Under the pieces are notes generated by a model that saw only the letters and a list, made by a program, of their open reading frames with translations, did no database searches and was not told the origin of the DNA. This document shows positions 1 through 5,055 of a stretch of DNA of 6,477 nt, piece by piece. This DNA comes from an uncultured Clostridia bacterium. GTDB lineage: Bacteria > Bacillota > Clostridia > Lachnospirales > Lachnospiraceae. Both the position numbers and the translations under genes were made by a program. Each line of letters starts with the position of its first letter. Position 1 is the first letter of the stretch. The stretch spans positions 1 through 6,477 of the forward strand of contig CAMUFS010000178.1 in NCBI GenBank assembly GCA_947088195.1, given 5' to 3'.

Positions 1-69
1 GTGCAGAAATGGGATTCCAGATATGATTGTGTCATAACTGTGGAGAATAGTTATACGCCGGAGAGATGA
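1..69 (+). CDS. possible 3' end of an upstream gene (partial)
   Basis: Frame 1 is open from the window edge to a TGA at 67-69 and reads as 22 residues ending in SYTPER. The other two forward frames close earlier (TAA at 35-37 in frame 2, TGA at 24-26 in frame 3). A promoter for the next gene begins just downstream at 91, as expected if a gene ends here. The fragment is too short to assign to a family, and an open frame of this length can occur by chance. Confidence 0.3.
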   Translation: MQKWDSRYDCVITVENSYTPER

Positions 70-90
70 AAGAGAAATTAAGAAAATATA

Positions 91-119
91 TTGAAGTGTT
101 GGGATGGTTTTGTTATAAT
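91..119 (+). promoter_or_regulatory. sigma-A type promoter for the diguanylate cyclase gene
   Basis: A -35 element TTGAAG (91-96) is followed after 17 bp by a perfect -10 TATAAT (114-119). TGT directly before the -10 makes it an extended -10 promoter. Transcription should start near 126, giving a leader of about 95 nt before the first candidate start codon. The downstream gene is the only one positioned to use it. Confidence 0.7.
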
Positions 120-135
120 ATTTCTAGCCGTAACA

Positions 136-145
136 GGTGTACACC
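136..145. repeat. 10-bp perfect palindrome in the cyclase leader, possible operator
   Basis: GGTGTACACC is its own reverse complement and lies about 10 nt downstream of the predicted transcription start. A perfect palindrome in this position is typical of a repressor operator, but no regulator is encoded nearby and no known operator consensus was recognised. It could also form a small RNA hairpin, although with no unpaired loop it would be poor. Confidence 0.35.
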
Positions 146-221
146 AGTCCCCATGCATATCACGGATCGGAGTGAATAGATTGTTTATATTCTAATCTGC
201 GATATTGCCCCAATAAAAAGA

Positions 222-1280
222 TTGGACAATAAACATATGGAAAAGCTTATGGGAATGATAAAGAAGGTTATAGATTTTTTCACCTGCTATAGAAATAAAA
301 TTTTTCTGGCAATCTGTTTGGCAATACATTTGATTTATCTATGTGTGTTTCAAGCTTTGGGTATCGATCCACTTGTGCTTCTTAATTTCTTTAGCAGTGT
401 ATTTTATTTTTATTTTTTATTTATAAAGAAGGATACTTCAGAGAAAAGCATGGCGGCGACTTATTTTGAGATTCTTTTATTTTCTTTTCTCAGTGAACTA
501 GCTCTTGGAACAGGATATGGCTTTTTTCTGTATATGATTGGTTTGTCGTCCGCGGTATTCTATCTGGTTCCCTCTTATGGAAATGTAAGGTTTGTATATC
601 AGCTTGTGGGAATTGGCGCTGCATATTTGTTAAAGGGTTTAATAATGATAGCTGGGGTAAATTTTCCCAATATACAGGCGGCAGCCGTCCCATATCAGAC
701 TACTTTTTATATGGTCAATCTTGGGATCACGGCGACGATCGTGCTTGCGTCAACCTTTTTTTATTCTAAGGAAATGGAGAAGGCGTGGGAATCACTGCGA
801 TATAATATGAATCATGACGTACTTACTGGGCTTTACAATAGGCGATTCTTTGAACGCCAGTTAGAGCAGATTCCTTTGGATGAGAGAGAACCATATGTGA
901 TATCTATGGTGGATATCGACTTTTTTAAAATTGTTAATGATACATATGGACACGAGGCAGGAGATGAAGTTCTTGTGATGGTGGCAGCTTGTCTCAGGGA
1001 TACGGCTGGGCAGGAGAATCTGGCAGTGCGCTGGGGAGGAGAGGAATTTATATTATACTTTCCAAAAACAACACCCAATCAGATTTACCCTGTCATGGAG
1101 GAGCTTAGAAAACGGATTGAGGGAATGGTGGTAAAATCAGCCGGAAAGGAAATACGCATCACGATCACAGGAGGAATTGCCACAGGAACGGTGGATAGCA
1201 ATTATGAAAAGGTGATCCACAGCGCAGATGAAAAATTATACTTAGGAAAAGAAAGAGGAAGAAATCAGATTGTTATGTAA
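222..1280 (+). CDS. membrane-anchored diguanylate cyclase (GGDEF domain)
   Basis: Predicted to make cyclic di-GMP from two GTP at the cytoplasmic face of the membrane. The N-terminal half (residues about 26-181) is very hydrophobic, with about six membrane segments (roughly 26-46, 50-68, 78-92, 98-117, 123-145, 162-181), and matches no sensor family I recognise. A GGDEF domain fills residues 190-352, with HDVLTGLYNRRFF (198-210), DIDFFKIVND (231-240) supplying the metal-binding Asp231, the active-site GGEEF (282-286), and the DEKLY..K..GRN ending typical of the family. The active-site motif is intact. The inhibitory I-site RxxD expected five residues before GGEEF is GQEN (273-276), so classical product inhibition is probably missing. 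The start is uncertain: TTG 222, ATG 237, ATG 249 and ATG 255 are all in frame and none has a good Shine-Dalgarno. The choice changes only the cytoplasmic tail. No EAL domain is present. No terminator is visible before the tRNA promoter. Confidence 0.9.
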   Translation: MDNKHMEKLMGMIKKVIDFFTCYRNKIFLAICLAIHLIYLCVFQALGIDPLVLLNFFSSVFYFYFLFIKKDTSEKSMAATYFEILLFSFLSELALGTGYGFFLYMIGLSSAVFYLVPSYGNVRFVYQLVGIGAAYLLKGLIMIAGVNFPNIQAAAVPYQTTFYMVNLGITATIVLASTFFYSKEMEKAWESLRYNMNHDVLTGLYNRRFFERQLEQIPLDEREPYVISMVDIDFFKIVNDTYGHEAGDEVLVMVAACLRDTAGQENLAVRWGGEEFILYFPKTTPNQIYPVMEELRKRIEGMVVKSAGKEIRITITGGIATGTVDSNYEKVIHSADEKLYLGKERGRNQIVM

Positions 1281-1315
1281 ATGGATAGTATATTTAAGAA
1301 AAAATAAAAAAGTAC

Positions 1316-1343
1316 TTGACAAGAAAAAACAATATGGTATAAT
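1316..1343 (+). promoter_or_regulatory. near-perfect promoter for tRNA-Gln
   Basis: A consensus -35 TTGACA (1316-1321) and a consensus -10 TATAAT (1338-1343) are separated by 16 bp, with TGG forming an extended -10 at 1335-1337. Transcription should begin near 1350, leaving a leader of about 37 nt before the mature tRNA. Such strength is usual for stable RNA genes. Confidence 0.88.
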
Positions 1344-1352
1344 AACTCTTGT

Positions 1353-1369
1353 CGCTGAGAGATACAGCG
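1353..1369 (+). other. hairpin in the pre-tRNA 5' leader
   Basis: CGCTG (1353-1357) pairs perfectly with CAGCG (1365-1369) around a 7-nt loop, AGAGATA. It lies within the first 20 nt of the predicted transcript, so it would form at the 5' end of the precursor before RNase P removes the leader. The stem is short and its role, if any, is unknown. Confidence 0.4.
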
Positions 1370-1386
1370 TGTATGATTTTAGAGAT

Positions 1387-1459
1387 TGGGCTATCGCCAA
1401 ACGGTAAGGCACTGGACTCTGACTCCAGCATTTTCAAGGTTCGAATCCTTGTAGCCCAG
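1387..1459 (+). tRNA. tRNA-Gln, anticodon CUG
   Basis: The full cloverleaf folds. The acceptor stem TGGGCTA (1387-1393) pairs with TAGCCCA (1452-1458) and G1459 is the discriminator. The D stem is GCC/GGC (1396-1398, 1408-1410). The anticodon stem CTGGA/TCCAG (1412-1416, 1424-1428) encloses loop CTCTGAC, giving anticodon CTG at 1419-1421, which reads CAG. The T arm CAAGG/CCTTG (1435-1439, 1447-1451) holds the loop TTCGAAT. The sequence closely resembles known bacterial glutamine tRNAs. The 3' CCA is not encoded (the bases after G1459 are CTA), so it must be added by tRNA nucleotidyltransferase. The variable region is 6 nt (1429-1434), one more than the usual 5. The gene stands alone between its own promoter and terminator. 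Confidence 0.96.
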
Positions 1460-1465
1460 CTAGAT

Positions 1466-1497
1466 TCCCGGAAGAACTTTCACTTCCGGGATTTTTT
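1466..1497 (+). terminator. intrinsic terminator of the tRNA-Gln unit
   Basis: CCCGGAAG (1467-1474) pairs perfectly with CTTCCGGG (1483-1490) around an 8-nt loop, with one further T-A pair at the base. Six T residues follow directly (1492-1497). It starts seven bases after the tRNA and isolates it from the next gene. Confidence 0.93.
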
Positions 1498-1507
1498 CAT
1501 TTTTTGC

Positions 1508-1536
1508 TTGTTCAGAGACGAAAGATGAGGTATACT
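1508..1536 (+). promoter_or_regulatory. probable promoter for the coiled-coil protein gene
   Basis: TTGTTC (1508-1513) and TATACT (1531-1536) are spaced by 17 bp, directly after the tRNA terminator. The predicted start point near 1543 would leave a leader of roughly 65 nt before the GTG start at 1610. The -35 matches consensus at four of six positions, the -10 at five of six. Confidence 0.6.
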
Positions 1537-1597
1537 AACTCATGAGCAAATGCGTAAGGGTAAGTTTTTCCGTAAACTAAATTCGCAAAGACAGAAT

Positions 1598-1604
1598 GGA
1601 GGAG
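1598..1604 (+). promoter_or_regulatory. Shine-Dalgarno that fixes the start at GTG 1610
   Basis: GGAGGAG lies 5 nt before GTG 1610. The upstream in-frame ATG at 1550 has no such site and falls within a few bases of the predicted transcription start, so it is unlikely to be used. Confidence 0.75.
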
Positions 1605-1609
1605 AAAAC

Positions 1610-2536
1610 GTGTCAGATGGTATGGAACGGATTATGCGGGAAATTCATGTCATGTTTGCAAAAGCGGAAAAGGTATCTTCGAGAGAAGATCTGATTATAG
1701 TGAACAAAGAGAAAATATTTGCTCTGTTGGAGTCCTTAAACCATGAAGTGTATGCTGCCATGGATCGCTATGAAGAATCAAAGGCGAGCCGGGAGCTTGC
1801 GGTACAGAAGTATAAAGAAGAGACAGATGCCATGGTGGAGAGGGCATCCGAGAGTGCAGAGGAGATCTATGCGGCTTCGATCTTGTATTCCGATAGTACT
1901 TTGATGGAGTTAGAGCAGGAGGTTGCGCGCGCGAGGGAGAGTATTCAGAAAACCTGGGAAAATATAGATAAGCAAATCGCAGATAAATTAAAATATCTGG
2001 AGAAAAATAGAGGAGAGCTTAAGAGTCAGCTTGAGAGTATGGAGCAAGGGCGGCTGTATCTTGATTTAATTGGCAAGGTGAAGCGAGAGGAAAAGGCAGA
2101 GCAGGAAGAACAGAAGCAATTAAATCATTTGCCAGAGAGAAGGAAAACAGAAGTATCTGCAAAAGAGAAGGAAGAAAGTGTGCAGAAGTCTGAGAGAAAA
2201 GAGGATTTTGAGTACTTTGACGAGCTTGATGGTCTAGATAATTTGGATGAGATGGAGGATAGCTTGCTTGATCTAGATGATCTGGAGGAGAGTGGGCTTA
2301 CAGAGGAGCAGAAAAAGATAGAGATTTATGTGGCGGATGCATACAAGGATAAGGTGGAGGCCATGAGGGGAGAGAAAAAGGAGAAGAAAGGAAATAAAAA
2401 GGGAGAGTTCAGCGCGGAGGATTTTGATCTGGATGCGGAATATTTTGCATGGAAGAAAGAAATTAATGGCGCCCCGCCTGCATATGCAGCGGACACCAAG
2501 AAGGGCTTGAAGGATATTTTTAAGCGTATAAAATAA
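1610..2536 (+). CDS. hydrophilic coiled-coil protein with acidic C-terminal half, function unknown
   Basis: I do not recognise this 308-residue protein as a characterised family. It has no signal peptide or membrane segment and should be cytoplasmic. Residues about 1-40 form a small N-terminal segment containing REDLIIVNKEKIFALLESL. Residues 42-145 are strongly heptad-like and Glu/Lys/Ala-rich, predicted coiled coil. Residues 145-178 are a charged linker, 179-220 a highly acidic stretch rich in DEL, DNL and DDL repeats, and 250-266 a Lys-rich patch. The tail ends in KKGLKDIFKRIK. The N-terminal pattern faintly recalls the small clostridial proteins often mislabelled as ATPase or V-ATPase subunit H-like; this is a weak guess. 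An in-frame ATG at 1550 would add 20 basic residues but has no ribosome site. The gene has its own promoter and a hairpin after the stop, so it is probably monocistronic and separate from the atp operon. Confidence 0.85.
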   Translation: MSDGMERIMREIHVMFAKAEKVSSREDLIIVNKEKIFALLESLNHEVYAAMDRYEESKASRELAVQKYKEETDAMVERASESAEEIYAASILYSDSTLMELEQEVARARESIQKTWENIDKQIADKLKYLEKNRGELKSQLESMEQGRLYLDLIGKVKREEKAEQEEQKQLNHLPERRKTEVSAKEKEESVQKSERKEDFEYFDELDGLDNLDEMEDSLLDLDDLEESGLTEEQKKIEIYVADAYKDKVEAMRGEKKEKKGNKKGEFSAEDFDLDAEYFAWKKEINGAPPAYAADTKKGLKDIFKRIK

Positions 2537-2541
2537 GCTAC

Positions 2542-2568
2542 AGCCACAGAGAGCGGTTGTGGCTTTCT
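2542..2568 (+). terminator. probable intrinsic terminator after the coiled-coil gene
   Basis: AGCCACA (2542-2548) pairs with TGTGGCT (2558-2564) over a 9-nt loop, five bases after the TAA stop. The T tract that follows is short and interrupted (TTTCT), so termination may be leaky. Confidence 0.6.
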
Positions 2569-2584
2569 ATGCATACAGGTTAGG

Positions 2585-2619
2585 CAGTCAATAGAAGAAA
2601 AACTTTTTATTTTTGACTG
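2585..2619. repeat. imperfect inverted repeat between the coiled-coil gene and the atp promoter
   Basis: CAGTCAA (2585-2591) is the exact reverse complement of TTGACTG (2613-2619). The 21 bases between contain A-rich then T-rich halves that can extend the pairing imperfectly, giving a 35-base hairpin. It lies upstream of the atp promoter, so it is transcribed only by readthrough. It may be a backup terminator, an operator-like DNA element, or neither. Confidence 0.35.
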
Positions 2620-2659
2620 GAAGCAGATAGGGAATAAGACAGAGTTGCTACAAATTCCA

Positions 2660-2687
2660 TGGACAATTTGGAAATTAGTGATATAAT
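2660..2687 (+). promoter_or_regulatory. main promoter of the atp operon
   Basis: TGGACA (2660-2665, five of six matches to the -35 consensus) is followed after 16 bp by a perfect -10 TATAAT (2682-2687), with TGA at 2679-2681 giving an extended -10. Transcription should start near 2694, only about 12 nt before the atpZ start codon, so the leader holds little beyond the ribosome site. A 6-bp inverted repeat, CAAATT (2651-2656) and AATTTG (2665-2670), straddles the -35. Confidence 0.8.
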
Positions 2688-2705
2688 AGGGAAATAGAGG
2701 AGATT

Positions 2706-2960
2706 ATGAAATCAGGGAAGCACATGTACCGAAATTTAGCTTTGATCAGTCAATTAGGAATACAGGTTATGGTTCCAATATTTTTATGCCTTTTTGTGGG
2801 TATTTTTCTGGATGAGCAGCTTTCAACCGGGTTTTTTACCTTATTATTTTTGACGCTTGGTGTTTTGGCAGGTGGCAGAAATGCATATATTTTGGCGATG
2901 AGCTCCATTGAGAAAGAAAAGAAACACAAAGAGGAGAAGAGAAATGAGGAATATAAATAG
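2706..2960 (+). CDS. atpZ: AtpZ-like small membrane protein of the ATP synthase operon
   Basis: This 84-residue protein matches the AtpZ/ATPase_gene1 pattern: two membrane helices (about 12-35 and 42-65) joined by a short loop with FLDEQLSTG, and GVLAGGRNAY near the end of the second helix, followed by a highly charged Lys/Glu tail (69-84). Family members are encoded first in many Firmicute atp operons. They have been linked to Mg2+/Ca2+ supply or to ATP synthase assembly, without a settled role. It starts at ATG 2706, 3 nt after GAGGAG (2697-2702), and is the first gene after the operon promoter. Its last 17 bases overlap the start of atpI, so the two are probably translationally coupled. 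Many annotations would call it a hypothetical or AtpI-related protein. Confidence 0.85.
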   Translation: MKSGKHMYRNLALISQLGIQVMVPIFLCLFVGIFLDEQLSTGFFTLLFLTLGVLAGGRNAYILAMSSIEKEKKHKEEKRNEEYK

Positions 2961-3330
2961 AACAGTCTGGGAACTATTATTGGGAATCCTGTTGACGGGG
3001 GCAATTTTAGAGGTTCTCGGCGTAATGATCGCAGGAGATAAGCTTTTTTATTCTATAGGGTTATTAATCGGGGTTGTGCTTGCTATTTTTATGACATTTT
3101 CCATCAGCTCTTCGGTGCAGCAGGCGGTGGATCGAGGTGAGGGCGGCGCGAAAGTAAAGATGATAAGCTCCTATGTGATCCGCACAGTGGTGGTACTTTT
3201 GGTGATTGTCTTAACTGGTGTATTAAAGCTTGGCAGCTTGGTAGGGCTTCTTCTCGGCATTATGACTTTGAAGGTTGCGGCATATATTCAGCCGTATACT
3301 CATAGATTTCTCACAGGTGGTAAGCCTTGA
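2944..3330 (+). CDS. atpI: ATP synthase subunit I (AtpI)
   Basis: A 128-residue membrane protein with four predicted helices (about 9-30, 35-54, 77-94, 96-115) and a short charged loop after helix 2 (VDRGEGGAK). Size, helix layout and position between atpZ and atpB match the ATP-synt_I family, whose members assist assembly of the c-ring; in the Na+-type enzyme of Acetobacterium woodii AtpI has been reported as needed for this. ATG 2944 is chosen because GAGGAG (2931-2936) lies 7 nt upstream. An in-frame TTG at 2908 would add 12 mostly Lys/Arg residues lying inside the atpZ tail and has no good ribosome site. The start lies within the end of atpZ. A hairpin follows immediately after the stop. 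Confidence 0.87.
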   Translation: MRNINRTVWELLLGILLTGAILEVLGVMIAGDKLFYSIGLLIGVVLAIFMTFSISSSVQQAVDRGEGGAKVKMISSYVIRTVVVLLVIVLTGVLKLGSLVGLLLGIMTLKVAAYIQPYTHRFLTGGKP

Positions 3331-3331
3331 G

Positions 3332-3362
3332 AAGTCTGCCGTGAGAATCGGCAGGAAGACTT
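3332..3362 (+). other. intercistronic RNA hairpin between atpI and atpB
   Basis: AAGTC-TGCCG (3332-3341) pairs with CGGCA (3349-3353) and GACTT (3358-3362), around a 7-nt loop with a 4-nt one-sided bulge GGAA (3354-3357): ten base pairs in all. No T tract follows, so it is not a terminator. It sits just after the atpI stop and 6 nt before the atpB Shine-Dalgarno, a position suited to mRNA processing, stability control or tuning of atpB translation. Confidence 0.55.
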
Positions 3363-3368
3363 TAGATA

Positions 3369-3375
3369 AAGGAGG
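3369..3375 (+). promoter_or_regulatory. strong Shine-Dalgarno for atpB, supports the GTG start
   Basis: AAGGAGG lies 9 nt before GTG 3385. The next in-frame ATG at 3391 would be 15 nt away, which is too far, so the GTG is preferred. Confidence 0.75.
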
Positions 3376-3384
3376 GGTGAAAGA

Positions 3385-4122
3385 GTGAGCATGTTATCAA
3401 TGACAGGGCAGATGGTGTTTCTTGTAGGCGCAGAGTCGGTGGATTCCTTTATGATTAAGCCCTGCCTGAAGTATCACTTGTTCGGGCAGGAGGTTTATCT
3501 GACCACAACGCATGTCAGCCTAGTTATCGTGACAATTCTAATTATGATTCTGGCGGTATGCGCAAGCAGAAAGATGAAGAATCCAGATGAGATTCCGGGA
3601 ACATTCCAGAACATAATAGAGCTTGTCGTAGAAATGCTGGATAATATGGTTAAGGGAATCATGGGTGAGAATGCCAGACGGTTTGTGAATTACCTGTCTA
3701 CCATCTTTGTTTTTATATTGATTTCCAATATTTCCGGTCTTTTGGGCTTGAGACCACCGACAGCAGATTATGGCGTAACGTTGCCGCTAGGTTTAATAAC
3801 TTTTGCGATGATCCACTATAACGGCATTAAGAAGAACAAGATGAAGCATCTGACAAATTTGTTCCAGCCGTTTGCTCTGTTATTTCCGATCAATCTGATC
3901 GGTGAAGTGGCAGTACCACTTTCTCTGTCATTACGTTTGTTTGGTAATGTTATGTCAGGAACCGTAATGATGGGGCTTTTGTATGGTTTGACGCCAATAT
4001 TTGTGCAGATTGGTATTCCTGCGGCATTGCATGTGTATTTTGATGTCTTTTCGGGAGCAATCCAGACATATGTATTTTGTATGTTGACTATGGTGTATGT
4101 AAATGATAAGATAGCCGATTAA
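3385..4122 (+). CDS. atpB: F-type ATP synthase subunit a
   Basis: Subunit a is the membrane stator that provides the ion half-channels against the rotating c-ring. The 245-residue protein has several hydrophobic helices (about 43-60, 104-121, 132-146, 158-178, 185-203, 207-238). The hallmark helix reads LSLSLRLFGNVMSG, and Arg184 in it is the essential arginine equivalent to E. coli aArg210. The final helix carries Gln227 within AIQTYVFCMLTMVYV, a conserved feature of the family. Glu174 lies ten residues before the arginine. The position of E. coli Glu219 appears to be Thr193, as in other non-proteobacterial enzymes. It initiates at GTG with a near-ideal ribosome site. It sits 54 bp after atpI, with a hairpin between, and 42 bp before atpE. 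Confidence 0.97.
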   Translation: MSMLSMTGQMVFLVGAESVDSFMIKPCLKYHLFGQEVYLTTTHVSLVIVTILIMILAVCASRKMKNPDEIPGTFQNIIELVVEMLDNMVKGIMGENARRFVNYLSTIFVFILISNISGLLGLRPPTADYGVTLPLGLITFAMIHYNGIKKNKMKHLTNLFQPFALLFPINLIGEVAVPLSLSLRLFGNVMSGTVMMGLLYGLTPIFVQIGIPAALHVYFDVFSGAIQTYVFCMLTMVYVNDKIAD

Positions 4123-4149
4123 TTACAAAAAATTAAGAATAAGAAATGT

Positions 4150-4156
4150 AAGGAGG
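4150..4156 (+). promoter_or_regulatory. strong Shine-Dalgarno for atpE
   Basis: AAGGAGG lies 8 nt before ATG 4165, inside an A-rich stretch (from 4123) with no visible secondary structure. This favours high translation, as expected for the one subunit needed in about ten or more copies per enzyme. Confidence 0.7.
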
Positions 4157-4164
4157 ACAATATT

Positions 4165-4431
4165 ATGTCAAATATCACGAATGAAGGTTTAATTTTAGCT
4201 TGTTCCGCTATTGGCGCAGGTCTTGCTCTTATCGCAGGTATCGGCCCCGGTATTGGTCAGGGTATTGCGGCAGGTCACGCAGCAGCAGCAGTAGGCCGCA
4301 ATCCAGGAGCAAAGTCTGACATCACTTCCACCATGCTTTTGGGTCAGGCAGTTGCAGAGACAACTGGTCTGTACGGCTTTGCCACAGCTATTATTTTGAT
4401 CTTCGTTGCTCCGTTGCTTGGAAAATTATAA
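4165..4431 (+). CDS. atpE: F-type ATP synthase subunit c, with Na+-binding signature
   Basis: Subunit c forms the rotor ring and carries the coupling ion. The 88-residue protein is a helical hairpin: helix 1 (about 8-40) with GAGLALIAGIGPGIGQG, a polar loop with GRNPGAK (44-50), and helix 2 (about 54-85). Glu65 in AVAETTGLY is the ion-binding carboxylate. The residues known to complete the Na+ site in Ilyobacter tartaricus c (Gln32, Val63, Glu65, Ser66, Thr67, Tyr70) are all present at identical numbering, with Thr in place of Ser at 66, a change that keeps the hydroxyl. Na+ rather than H+ coupling is therefore inferred; proton-type rings usually lack the Gln and the hydroxyl residues. The small initial Met-Ser-Asn is not a signal peptide. 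The gene starts at ATG after a strong ribosome site. Confidence 0.97.
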   Translation: MSNITNEGLILACSAIGAGLALIAGIGPGIGQGIAAGHAAAAVGRNPGAKSDITSTMLLGQAVAETTGLYGFATAIILIFVAPLLGKL

Positions 4432-4494
4432 GGTTTAGCCACTTTTGATTTGAGTGTGTAATACGAAAAAGAAAAGCCGGAAGGAGGCGAAACC

Positions 4495-5055
4495 TTGATA
4501 ACATTTGATTTAGATATGCTGCTGGCAGCGCAGGTGCAGTTTCCCAGAATGTTTGGTCTGGATATTCAGTTAATTCATGATTCCATATTTTTGGCGATCA
4601 ATGTCTTTATCTTATTTACATTTTTGTCATATCTTTTATTCAATCCTGTGAGGGATATGTTGAATAAAAGGCGTGAGAAAATTCAGTCAGATATAGAGAC
4701 AGCGGGACAGAACAAAGAGGATGCGCTCGCGCTTAAGGCAGAATATGAGGCGAAACTGAAAGAGATTGATAAAGAAGCAGAGAAAATTCTTTCTGAAGCC
4801 CGCAAAAAAGCTCTGAAAAGAGAAGAGGATATAGTGAATGAAGCCAGAGAGGAAGCAAACCGTATTCTCGAACGCGCGCACAGTGAGGTAGTTCTGGAGC
4901 AGAAGCGTGCTGTTGACGATATGAAGAAGGAAATGATTCGGATTGCGTCTGCTATGGCAGGCAGGGTGGTCGCACAGTCTATGGATGTGAAGATTCAGGA
5001 TACCCTGATTGAAGAAACCTTAAAGGAAATGGGTGAAAGCACATGGCAAAATTAG
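4495..5055 (+). CDS. atpF: F-type ATP synthase subunit b
   Basis: Subunit b is the peripheral stalk that holds F1 against rotation, normally a dimer. The 186-residue protein has an N-terminal amphipathic segment (1-25), one membrane helix (about 27-50), the junction FNPVRDMLNKRREKI (49-63) typical of the family, a long Glu/Lys/Ala-rich coiled coil (about 58-150), and a C-terminal region (150-186) that should bind delta. It is longer than E. coli b (156 residues) but normal for Firmicutes. The start is TTG 4495, supported by AAGGAGG (4481-4487) 7 nt upstream. The next in-frame ATG, at 4516, lies 28 nt from that site. A TTG start suggests lower translation than its neighbours. Its last 13 bases overlap the start of atpH. 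Confidence 0.96.
   Translation: MITFDLDMLLAAQVQFPRMFGLDIQLIHDSIFLAINVFILFTFLSYLLFNPVRDMLNKRREKIQSDIETAGQNKEDALALKAEYEAKLKEIDKEAEKILSEARKKALKREEDIVNEAREEANRILERAHSEVVLEQKRAVDDMKKEMIRIASAMAGRVVAQSMDVKIQDTLIEETLKEMGESTWQN

Noticed and set aside
126..221. c-di-GMP riboswitch ahead of the cyclase gene
   Set aside because: Such riboswitches often control c-di-GMP genes, but the conserved core sequences of the GEMM class could not be found and no matching stem arrangement was seen.
1387..1459. tRNA gene as an integration (att) site
   Set aside because: No integrase gene, no repeat of the tRNA 3' end elsewhere in the window, and ordinary genes on both sides.
1539..1546. 8-bp palindrome CTCATGAG near the start of the coiled-coil transcript
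   Set aside because: Short palindromes of this size are expected by chance, and nothing else supports an operator here.
2326..2574. 82-codon open frame on the - strand overlapping the coiled-coil gene end
   Set aside because: Its Ser/Phe-rich composition is what the complement of Glu/Lys-rich codons gives, and it runs through the terminator hairpin.
3332..3362. Terminator between atpI and atpB
   Set aside because: The hairpin is followed by TTTAGATAAAGG rather than a T tract, and the downstream genes are clearly part of the same operon with no new promoter seen.
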